A stretch of DNA of 42,144 nt from NCBI GenBank assembly GCA_002840935.1, contig PHDH01000007.1:1-42144 (forward strand). Direction: 5' to 3'. The notes beneath the pieces are model-generated. The model worked only from the letters and a program-made list of their open reading frames with translations. It made no database searches and had not been told where the DNA came from. Below, piece by piece: positions 35,562 through 41,580 of this stretch (its first letter is position 1; each line of letters begins with the position of its first letter). The translations under genes and the position numbers were made by a program. Origin of the DNA: Bacteroidetes bacterium HGW-Bacteroidetes-21. Its GTDB lineage: Bacteria > Bacteroidota > Bacteroidia > Bacteroidales > GWA2-32-17.

Positions 35562-36707
35562 TTAAAAATTTAATTCGACTTCAATATGTACGCCTTGATA
35601 ATTGCTTTCATAAAATCTTACTGGAGAAATTAAATAATCACTTGTAAGATTATCAAGTAGACATTTTGCACATTTCATCGGTATTACATCACAACCGCTA
35701 CATCGATTTGAAGTAAATATAACTTGTACATTATCGTAATGTATTCTCATCTTACCACCTTTTTCTAGAATATGAACCAGTAATGTATATAGATTGTCTC
35801 TTTCTTTGCTTTTGGAATAATGTAGTGCGTCAAAAATTAATAAATAATTTTTTAATTTTTTTTTGTAATGGGATTTAAAATTTCGAGTAACAAAATTATC
35901 GAAGTTGGGTTTTTTTATAAATGACCCTTCGAAACCAATTCCTATATCAGAAATTGAAATTGTAGTTTTGTTATCCTTAGATTGTAGCATAGCTGAACAG
36001 GCTGAATAGCTATATAGCATAGAATTACATACTATTTCAGTAATAATTGATAAAATTGTATTAATGTTATTTTGAGAGCGTTCATATGCGTGTAACACAT
36101 TGTAAAAGTACTTTTCAATCTTTGGCTTTAGTTCATTAAATTTTTTTGTTCGAATTGTATCCAACTTCAGTTCGAGGTTTTCCGGTGTTAATGATTTGTC
36201 TAAGTAATTCTTGTAGTACTCATATGAACAATTTTCAAAAACATGAATCTTGTGATTTGGATTGTAATTAATTAGGTTATTCGAATTATTGTAAAAACCT
36301 AAATACCCTTTCTCAAAAGCAAAAATTTCTAGACCAACTCTTTTAACAATCTCAATTTTGATATTATTAACATTAAACTCTTCGCTAATAATTTTTGGTG
36401 CACCAACATTATTAAAAAACTGTGTATTATCTAAATATTTTGTGGCACTAGTATTTAAAATTTTCAAGGGTATTATTTTGCCATTATGAAAAGTCTTTAA
36501 AATCAAACCAAGAAATAACAAATTAGGTAAAACCAAAGGATCAAATTCGTCAACCTTTGTAAATGAAAATACTGGTGGAGTTGAATTCCCGTTTTCCATA
36601 TAAAATACTTTCAACTCCTCAAACAACTTTACATAGAACTTATAAGAGGAAATCTTACCAGAAAATTCTATTTCTTTAGATTCAAGATTATATTTAATAT
36701 TTTCCAT
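35562..36707 (-). CDS. GHKL-type ATPase with STAS-like N-terminus and Cys4 cluster
   Basis: In this 381-residue protein, residues about 1-110 resemble a STAS/anti-anti-sigma fold (FSFTKVDEFDPLVLPNLLFLGLILKT, then KIIPLKIL). Residues about 200-335 are a GHKL ATPase: N-box E224-x3-N228 (TEIVCNSMLYS), G1 box D254-x-G256-x-G258 (SISDIGIGF), and a G2-like stretch HYSKSKERDNLYTLL followed by GGKMRIHY. Four cysteines (C336, C339, C346, C349; C-x2-C-x6-C-x2-C) form a likely zinc knuckle between core strands. No kinase dimerisation domain or receiver is nearby, so it is not a standard sensor kinase. It is the first gene of the four-gene operon and may be its sensing or switching ATPase. Confidence 0.75.
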   Translation of the reverse strand: MENIKYNLESKEIEFSGKISSYKFYVKLFEELKVFYMENGNSTPPVFSFTKVDEFDPLVLPNLLFLGLILKTFHNGKIIPLKILNTSATKYLDNTQFFNNVGAPKIISEEFNVNNIKIEIVKRVGLEIFAFEKGYLGFYNNSNNLINYNPNHKIHVFENCSYEYYKNYLDKSLTPENLELKLDTIRTKKFNELKPKIEKYFYNVLHAYERSQNNINTILSIITEIVCNSMLYSYSACSAMLQSKDNKTTISISDIGIGFEGSFIKKPNFDNFVTRNFKSHYKKKLKNYLLIFDALHYSKSKERDNLYTLLVHILEKGGKMRIHYDNVQVIFTSNRCSGCDVIPMKCAKCLLDNLTSDYLISPVRFYESNYQGVHIEVELNF

Positions 36708-36726
36708 CTATTAGAATATCAAAATG

Positions 36727-36756
36727 CTAAAATAAGAAAATTGCACTCTTTGTCAA
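36727..36756 (-). promoter_or_regulatory. Possible promoter of the GHKL-PRTase-MPE-ThyX operon
   Basis: On the minus strand TTG (36754-36756), a 19-base spacer and TATTTTAG (36727-36734) approximate the Bacteroidota promoter, with one mismatch in TAnnTTTG. It lies 20 bases before the ATPase start in the 154-base gap. The rest of that gap shows no obvious operator or terminator. Confidence 0.4.
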
Positions 36757-36861
36757 AACATTGGTTCGTGAGACTTGGCTTCAATAAAATTGTGATATAG
36801 TTTTTTTTTGTAAATATTTCGTTTTTCTGTTCTTTCACAATGTATGCTTTTCAAATTATTT

Positions 36862-37377
36862 TTATTTCTTTGTTATTATCATGTAAAAATCAGTCAAATT
36901 CCGAATCGTTAATAGTAAAACATGTACTATCAAAAATACAATTAGTGAGAATCCAATATACTTAATTTCAATTCTCATTCTATAATTATCGGCAATCAAC
37001 GGATAAATAAGATTAACAATTATTAAAAAAATCTCAATTACAACAGAATAAGTAAAATTAATAAGTAATAATCGGAATAAAGACGCTTCCTGACTCCCAA
37101 TTTTCACTTTTGTTTTAATATTCTTAATCTCTTCAAGATTTCTACTATTCCCAGTTGTCAAAATTGTTATTATGGTAATAGAAAAACCAACTAAAACTCC
37201 AAGTAAAGTTAATGAGTTATTTCGAAAATTTGCACATGAGGAAACTACAGCTCCATTCTTTAATAAGCAATAGATTAGAACCCCAATAATTGCAGGAATA
37301 ATAAGCTCATAAATAAACAATCTTTTAGTTAATGTTTTAAAGTAGTCCGAAAGTAAAAGTAAAAATTCAAGGTACAT
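36862..37377 (-). CDS. Small multi-pass membrane protein
   Basis: The 171-residue product has about four membrane helices: LFIYELIIPAIIGVLIYCLL, LTLLGVLVGFSITIITILTT, a third around YSVVIEIFLIIVNLIYPLI and a last around GFSLIVFLIVHVLLLTI. A cytoplasmic charged loop (GNSRNLEEIKNIKTKVKIGSQEA) separates helices two and three. It starts one base from the stop of the 284-residue gene, so the two are co-transcribed. Small multi-helix membrane proteins are common membrane-damaging effectors in bacterial defence operons, which makes that a reasonable hypothesis, but no family signature is recognised. Confidence 0.75.
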   Translation of the reverse strand: MYLEFLLLLSDYFKTLTKRLFIYELIIPAIIGVLIYCLLKNGAVVSSCANFRNNSLTLLGVLVGFSITIITILTTGNSRNLEEIKNIKTKVKIGSQEASLFRLLLINFTYSVVIEIFLIIVNLIYPLIADNYRMRIEIKYIGFSLIVFLIVHVLLLTIRNLTDFYMIITKK

Positions 37378-37378
37378 A

Positions 37379-38233
37379 TCAATTAAAATTATGTAAAACA
37401 GTATCCATTTCGATTAACATTTCATTTGATAAGATTTCTCCAGTATCTTGATTATATTCAACCATAACATACTCTTGCCTCTCAATAAAATCAGTATTAA
37501 TTTTTACTTCGTTATTCTCTTGATTTCGTCCAATAATCCTTATTTTATGAATGGAATTTGTCCCACCATTTAACTTGGAATAAACATCACTTACAAAATC
37601 AATAATAGAATCACGAGTATTTGCCTTTACATTTATGGATATTTCATGTTGAACAGAATTTAAACGTTTTGAATAATTCAGGGAGTTACTCCCTAATAGT
37701 TGCTTATCTACAAATACATCAGCACAAACAACACGATTCAGATTTTGTATTTCCTCAAGAAAACTATCTTTTGCGATAATCTCATAACTAAATTTCAAAC
37801 GGGCATCTAAATCCAAAAGGGATAAAAAGTGATTAAAATATGATAAAAGTTGGTTTATATTTAATGCATCTTTACCCTTCTCTAATATTAAAATCAAATC
37901 TCCATCAATAGCCTTAGAAATTAAATGAGTTTTGTGTCTTTCACCTTCTAATAACTTTTTAGGATTTTCCCGTTCCGCAATAGTCTTACCATCTATCAAA
38001 GGAGGTCGAAAACTATGAGTTGCACTTTTAAAAACTAAATGACAACGAGAAGTAGAATCAAACTTTTTTACCTCATCAAGGAAACAGAATTTCTCACTAT
38101 TTATGTTCTCTTTCCTACCAACTTTTTCAATTATTATTAATGAATCAATAAGGTTACTAAATATATCAAAAACATTGAAGTCTGATAAATTTAAAGTCAA
38201 ATAATAAAATCCAATTTTTCTTTTCTTTTTCAT
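37379..38233 (-). CDS. Protein of unknown function, first gene of the membrane-protein pair
   Basis: The 284-residue cytoplasmic protein begins MKKKRKIGFYYLTLNLSDF. It has a central segment LLEGERHKTHLISKAIDGDLILILEKGKDALNI that suggests an alpha/beta fold, a helix around LLSYFNHFLSLLDL, and a beta-rich C-terminal third (IHKIRIIGRNQENNEV, EYVMVEYNQDTGEIL). I could not assign a family. A good promoter lies 45 bases upstream, and the multi-pass membrane protein is encoded one base downstream. The pair could be a sensor and membrane effector, or unrelated to the neighbouring four-gene operon, which has its own 154-base leader. Confidence 0.7.
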   Translation of the reverse strand: MKKKRKIGFYYLTLNLSDFNVFDIFSNLIDSLIIIEKVGRKENINSEKFCFLDEVKKFDSTSRCHLVFKSATHSFRPPLIDGKTIAERENPKKLLEGERHKTHLISKAIDGDLILILEKGKDALNINQLLSYFNHFLSLLDLDARLKFSYEIIAKDSFLEEIQNLNRVVCADVFVDKQLLGSNSLNYSKRLNSVQHEISINVKANTRDSIIDFVSDVYSKLNGGTNSIHKIRIIGRNQENNEVKINTDFIERQEYVMVEYNQDTGEILSNEMLIEMDTVLHNFN

Positions 38234-38277
38234 TTTAAAATTTTGTTTCTAGTAAAACAACATGTGCATATCGCTAT

Positions 38278-38307
38278 CAAAAATAAAATAAAATAATGCA
38301 CCAGCAA
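38278..38307 (-). promoter_or_regulatory. Bacteroidota promoter of the membrane-protein pair
   Basis: On the minus strand TTG (38305-38307), a 19-base spacer and TATTTTTG (38278-38285) match the consensus exactly. It lies 45 bases before the start at 38233. Confidence 0.65.
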
Positions 38308-38580
38308 TGAAATATTTGCAAAATAATTTTGCGTAAGGCTAAGAAGTTAAAGAATTAACGCTCAAACATATCCTAGTTGTTATATGTATGGAGTATTTGT
38401 CATATTTGAAATTATTTTTGGGGTAAAGAAACATGATATTAAACATGAAATGGGGGCTGGTTTTGTAATGCAAACAATATGTGTAGGATAAAGCATACAA
38501 TTAACTATTTGTTGAAAAATAATGGTGGAGGGGGGTGGTTACCTTTTGCATTTTCGTACTCTTATAGCAGTAATTTTTAA
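38308..38580. other. Gene-free stretch at the right edge of the island
   Basis: These 270 bases are AT-rich and hold no reading frame I would accept. A short inverted repeat GTTAA/TTAAC lies near 38347-38360, and a G-rich run near 38525-38540. I see no integrase, transposase or attachment site. Confidence 0.5.
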
Positions 38581-38876
38581 CCGCAAAGAGCGCAAAGTTA
38601 TCGCAAAGGACGCAAATAATTTTTTTCACAGAGAGACACGGAGTAGACACAGAGTAACACAGAGAATATTTTGATTATAAATACAAATACTTTAGCCACA
38701 GATTTCACAGATTATCGCAGATAATTATACAAAACGAGGAAAATATTTCTCCACGAATTATCACAAAGAGCATTAAAGAATTGTAAATCGCTGTATTATA
38801 GCGCATTTATTAGTGCGAATGAGTGTAAATTAGTGGATAAAAATCAAAATACTTTAGCCACAGATGCCACAGATTG
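38581..38876. repeat. Cluster of short-period degenerate repeats (four families)
   Basis: Four families of 8-10-base units follow one another: GCAAAG-type (38581-38616), CACAGAG-type (38627-38665), CCACAGATT-type (38694-38728 and again 38857-38876) and AATTAGTG-type (about 38807-38836, with ACGAATTATCAC at 38752-38763). Each family holds two to four imperfect units. None encodes a plausible protein. Direct-repeat spacing is too short and irregular for CRISPR. Confidence 0.8.
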
Positions 38877-39125
38877 AAAAGCACCCAAAGCGTCAGTAAA
38901 ATAACGCTCAAAGGCCCTCGCAATAGCTATTGGCGTTCTTGTAAACGCTGGAGATACGACATGACCAAATGCGTCATGTCTCGTAATGACGTAAGGAATG
39001 GGTGTTTTCGGGTATTTCCCCCCTCTTTGAGAATCAGAGAGGGGCCGGGGGTGAGTCTGAACCAATCAGCGGCTTATTAGAGATAAATTTTATGTTTATT
39101 ATTTTTTTCTTTCCGATTTTAGTTA
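38877..39125. other. Non-coding stretch with a C-rich/G-rich hairpin
   Basis: No credible gene is visible here. CCCCTCT (39020-39026) pairs with AGAGGGG (39038-39044), followed by CCGGGGGTGAG, a form I have seen as a dispersed repeat in Bacteroidota genomes. The frames over it look like repeat-derived shadows. The last bases lead into the L31 promoter. Confidence 0.5.
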
Positions 39126-39133
39126 TACATTTG
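39126..39133 (+). promoter_or_regulatory. Bacteroidota -7 element upstream of the L31 gene
   Basis: TACATTTG matches TAnnTTTG exactly and is followed by GCA, with the L31 start 26 bases on. No TTG is present at the standard -33 position; a T-rich tract lies there. Confidence 0.55.
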
Positions 39134-39158
39134 CAGCCCAATTCAGATTTTAATAAAA

Positions 39159-39419
39159 ATGAAACAAGACATTCATCCTAAGAATTACCGACTGGTTGTG
39201 TTTAAAGATATGTCCAACGAATATCAGTTTATAACCAAATCGGCAGCTAACACTAAAGAAACCATTGATGTTGACGGTGTTACCTATCCTTTAATCAAAG
39301 TTGAAATTTCACACATGTCTCATCCGTTTTATACCGGAAAAATGAAACTTGTTGATACAGCTGGTCGCGTTGATAAGTTCAACACCCGTTTCAAGAAGTC
39401 TCAAGAGATGAAAAAATAA
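39159..39419 (+). CDS. rpmE2: 50S ribosomal protein L31 type B
   Basis: The 86-residue protein matches the type-B (zinc-independent, C-minus) L31 form: [18 protein letters not shown] at the start, [23 protein letters not shown] in the centre and [12 protein letters not shown] near the end, with no cysteine pair. It belongs to the large ribosomal subunit near the central protuberance, bridging the subunits. It has its own promoter element and terminator, so it is monocistronic, and it sits alone between repeat-rich non-coding stretches. Position and length leave no doubt on the start. Confidence 0.97.
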   Translation: MKQDIHPKNYRLVVFKDMSNEYQFITKSAANTKETIDVDGVTYPLIKVEISHMSHPFYTGKMKLVDTAGRVDKFNTRFKKSQEMKK

Positions 39420-39437
39420 TATTTGCAAATTCTTTGT

Positions 39438-39467
39438 TTAAAAACCGCCCGAAAGGCGGTTTTTTTG
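39438..39467 (+). terminator. Terminator of the L31 gene
   Basis: AAAACCGCC (39441-39449) pairs with GGCGGTTTT (39455-39463) around CGAAA and is followed by further T residues. It begins about 20 bases after the L31 stop. Confidence 0.92.
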
Positions 39468-39477
39468 CATTATACGA

Positions 39478-39637
39478 CATTGGCTTTGATAAACAATTAG
39501 AATATCCGGAATCTAAGTTTTTAAAGTCTGAGGATATTTTTAGATACCGGATCTGCACTGAATGTATGTTTAAGAATTAGAGCAAGACATGCTCCGTCCG
39601 TATGACGACAAGGAAAGAAAAAAAGAAGACGTCATTC
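39478..39637. repeat. Direct repeat R1 (about 160 bases) with conserved stem-loops
   Basis: Shares its order of blocks with 40007-40174: CATTG.CTTTGA near the start, AATATCCGGAATCTAAG, then AGATACCGGATCT, then CCGTATGACGACAAG, then GTCATTC. Two stems are visible: ATCCGGAATCTA with TAGATACCGGAT (11 of 12 pairs), and GAGCA/TGCTC around AGACA. No open reading frame spans it. Confidence 0.75.
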
Positions 39638-39940
39638 CCCGCAGAGATCGTCACGTCCCGATTAATCGGGAGCATTTGCGAATTCATTAATTTTTCAAAG
39701 ACCGGCTTCCTCGCTACCGATGTCTCGGTAGACGTAAGGATTGCTATGTTTGGTATGACGGTAGAGGAAACAGATGTTCGTAGAACATACATTATTGTAA
39801 CTAAACGTAGAAATTGATTTAAAGGCTGTAGGCCTTTCATAACTTGTACATGTTATGCAAGCCCTACGGCTTGTTTGATTATTATATTTTAGTTTTAAAA
39901 TAATGAAAGCTCTACGAGCTTTTAATAATAAATGAAATTT
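39638..39940. other. Hairpin cluster between repeats R1 and R2
   Basis: At least five small hairpins lie here: the perfect palindrome TCCCGATTAATCGGGA (39656-39671), CTACCGA/TCGGTAG (39714-39731), AAAGGC/GCCTTT (39821-39837), CAAGCC/GGCTTG (39858-39873) and AAAGCTC/GAGCTTT (39906-39922). The last three share a loop related to CTAC/TGTAG. The small open frames here look repeat-derived and are not annotated. Confidence 0.6.
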
Positions 39941-39970
39941 AATCTGTGAAAATTTGTGTAATCTGTGGCA
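39941..39970. repeat. Inverted copy of the CCACAGATT-type short repeat
   Basis: AATCTGTGAAAATTTGTGTAATCTGTGG-type sequence is the reverse complement of the units at 38694-38728 and 38857-38876, about 1.1-1.2 kb away on the other side of the L31 gene. Confidence 0.65.
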
Positions 39971-40006
39971 AAATAATAATAGACGTCATTCGGAATTCAA
40001 GTCATA

Positions 40007-40174
40007 CATTGAGTTTCGACTAATAACTAGAATATCCGGAATCTAAGTAAAAAGGTCTGAGGTAAAATTTAGATACCGGATCTACGCTTAAGTTAATGCC
40101 TGAAAATAAGTAAGACCTGCTTCGTCCGGTATGACGACAAGAAAAGAAAATAAGTAGAAGTCATTCGGAATTCA
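40007..40174. repeat. Direct repeat R2 (about 168 bases)
   Basis: This is the second copy of R1. The ATCCGG/CCGGAT stem is unchanged. The second stem reads AAGTA/TGCTT where R1 has GAGCA/TGCTC, so two changes both preserve pairing (one compensatory, one by G-T wobble). A further GTCATTCGGAATTCA block precedes it at 39984-39998, and the same block closes it at 40160-40174. Confidence 0.75.
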
Positions 40175-40181
40175 CGACCCA

Positions 40182-40221
40182 CATTGAGTTTTGACAAACA
40201 ATTAGAATATCCGGAATCTAA
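40182..40221. repeat. Partial direct repeat R3 at the end of the glycosyltransferase gene
   Basis: The first 40 bases of the R unit recur here (CATTGAGTTTTGACAAACAA, then AATATCCGGAATCTAA). The stop codon of the minus-strand GT4 gene (40218-40220) lies inside it, so the repeat supplies the gene's stop. Confidence 0.7.
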
Positions 40222-41372
40222 ATATTTCGATAAACCTTATTCAATATTTCATCATAGTTTTGCGCCACCACTGCCCAGTCGTTCATCTTCCTGAATTGTT
40301 CCACGACCTCTTTTTTCACCGGATATTCCTGCTTTCTTTCCTGGTCGAAGTCCAATATAGCGTTAGCCAATGCTTCGGGGTTTTTAAGCGAAACAAATTT
40401 TCCGTTGATACCCTCGGTGATCATTTCAGTATTTCCGCTTACCGGGGTAGTAATGACGTAGAGACCCGAACACAAGGCTTCGAGCACCGCTACCGACATG
40501 CCTTCGGCCAGCGAGGGAAGCACAAAGAGGTGCGATTGAGCATACAAGGCCGGCATTTGTTCTTTCGACTGCCAACCAGTGAACTCTATGTAATCTGCAA
40601 GGTGATTGTCTTTCGCAAAGTCCTGCATGGAGGTCAACAGCGGTCCGTTTCCTGTGATTATTGCCTGAAAAGACAAAGCCGCATTTTTGAGTATAAGTAG
40701 GGACTTAAGAAAAGTAAAAGGATCTTTTTGTGCCACCAAACGACCCCCGTAAAGTATTTTCAAAGTTGATTCCTTGTCGGGATACACGATGGGAAACATC
40801 GCTGTGTCGCAGCCATTAGGGACGACCATGTTTTTAGCCGCATTTTTGTGGCCGGTAAAACGATCGATGTTTTTCTTCATGTAGGCCGTTTGCACAAAAT
40901 TGGTGACCGATTTACGACAGATTTTATGAATCCATGGCCAAGTAACCAAGTGATAAAAAAACATCTGGCGTGGAAAATACCATGGAATATCATGCCCGTG
41001 GCTCATAACGACATAGGGAATCTGCAACTTTTTGTTCAAAAATCTCGCAACGGCTCCCCCGGGCAGAGCAAAATGGGCAAAAATAATATCGGGTTTATTT
41101 TCAAGGCAATACGTAAGGGCAAAACGACGGGTAAGCTTAATCCAGCTCAGCATTTCAAAAACATTTGATTTGTAAGGTTGTTTTCTGTAGGCGTCAAGGC
41201 GAATAATCCTAACCCCTTTTTCTATACTGTCTAAAGGCAAATCACCGAATCGTGTTGTGATAATGGTGACTTCATGTCCTAAAACTGTAAGTTGTTCACC
41301 TATTCGTGCCGAAATCAGTCCTGCACCGCCACCCAGCGGAGGATGCTCATAGTTTACCGTCAGTATTCTCAT
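40218..41372 (-). CDS. GT4-family glycosyltransferase
   Basis: The 384-residue protein has the two Rossmann domains of GT-B enzymes. The N-terminal acceptor domain starts MRILTVNYEHPPLGGGAGL, with HVTIIT-like strands and MSHGHDIPWY. The C-terminal donor domain has ILYGGRLVAQKDPFTFLKSL, GNGPL and the retaining GT4 E-x7-E motif within PSLAEGMSVAVLEAL (about residues 290-300). It should transfer a sugar from a nucleotide donor onto a lipid-linked or surface glycan at the cytoplasmic membrane face. The start at 41372 overlaps the C-terminal end of an upstream GT2 remnant by 26 bases, a coupling typical of polysaccharide operons. The sugar and acceptor cannot be told. Confidence 0.93.
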   Translation of the reverse strand: MRILTVNYEHPPLGGGAGLISARIGEQLTVLGHEVTIITTRFGDLPLDSIEKGVRIIRLDAYRKQPYKSNVFEMLSWIKLTRRFALTYCLENKPDIIFAHFALPGGAVARFLNKKLQIPYVVMSHGHDIPWYFPRQMFFYHLVTWPWIHKICRKSVTNFVQTAYMKKNIDRFTGHKNAAKNMVVPNGCDTAMFPIVYPDKESTLKILYGGRLVAQKDPFTFLKSLLILKNAALSFQAIITGNGPLLTSMQDFAKDNHLADYIEFTGWQSKEQMPALYAQSHLFVLPSLAEGMSVAVLEALCSGLYVITTPVSGNTEMITEGINGKFVSLKNPEALANAILDFDQERKQEYPVKKEVVEQFRKMNDWAVVAQNYDEILNKVYRNI

Positions 41373-41580
41373 CCGGTTTGTCCGTATTCAGGGTTTTGTC
41401 GACCACGTATAGCGGACGACCTTTGACTTCATTGCTTATATTGTAAACATATTCAGCAATAATCCACAGAAGAATAAAAAGGAAGCCAATAAGTATATAG
41501 TTAAAAACGGCAAGCCACTCTAACAGCTTGTAAAACTGGCCAGGCTGCTCGGAATAGAAGCTGAAGTCATCAGCTGAAAC
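41347..41580 (-). pseudogene. C-terminal remnant of a GT2 (GtrB/DPM1-like) glycosyltransferase
   Basis: Seventy-seven codons directly after the TlpA-like gene's stop, in the same frame, encode a C-terminal glycosyltransferase end: FYKLLEWLAVFNYILIGFLF-type membrane helix, then IIAEYVYNISNEVKGRPLYV and a polar tail. The EVKGRPLY motif after the last membrane helix is a hallmark of GtrB/DPM1-like GT2 enzymes, which load sugar onto polyprenyl phosphate. No ATG, GTG or TTG occurs before that motif in this frame, and the roughly 240-residue catalytic domain is missing. Its stop overlaps the GT4 gene by 26 bases, so the pair was once an operon. The break point lies near 41580. Confidence 0.8.

Noticed and set aside
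36862-38233. CBASS or retron assignment for the island
   Set aside because: No cyclic-oligonucleotide synthase or reverse transcriptase is present.
38581-38876. CRISPR array
   Set aside because: Units are 8-10 bases and degenerate, without spacers of constant length or cas genes.
38844-39080. Small overlapping frames on both strands
   Set aside because: They run through short repeats and a hairpin; composition is repeat-derived.
39602-39817. 71-residue frame after repeat R1
   Set aside because: It begins in the repeat and crosses hairpins, with no recognisable protein features.
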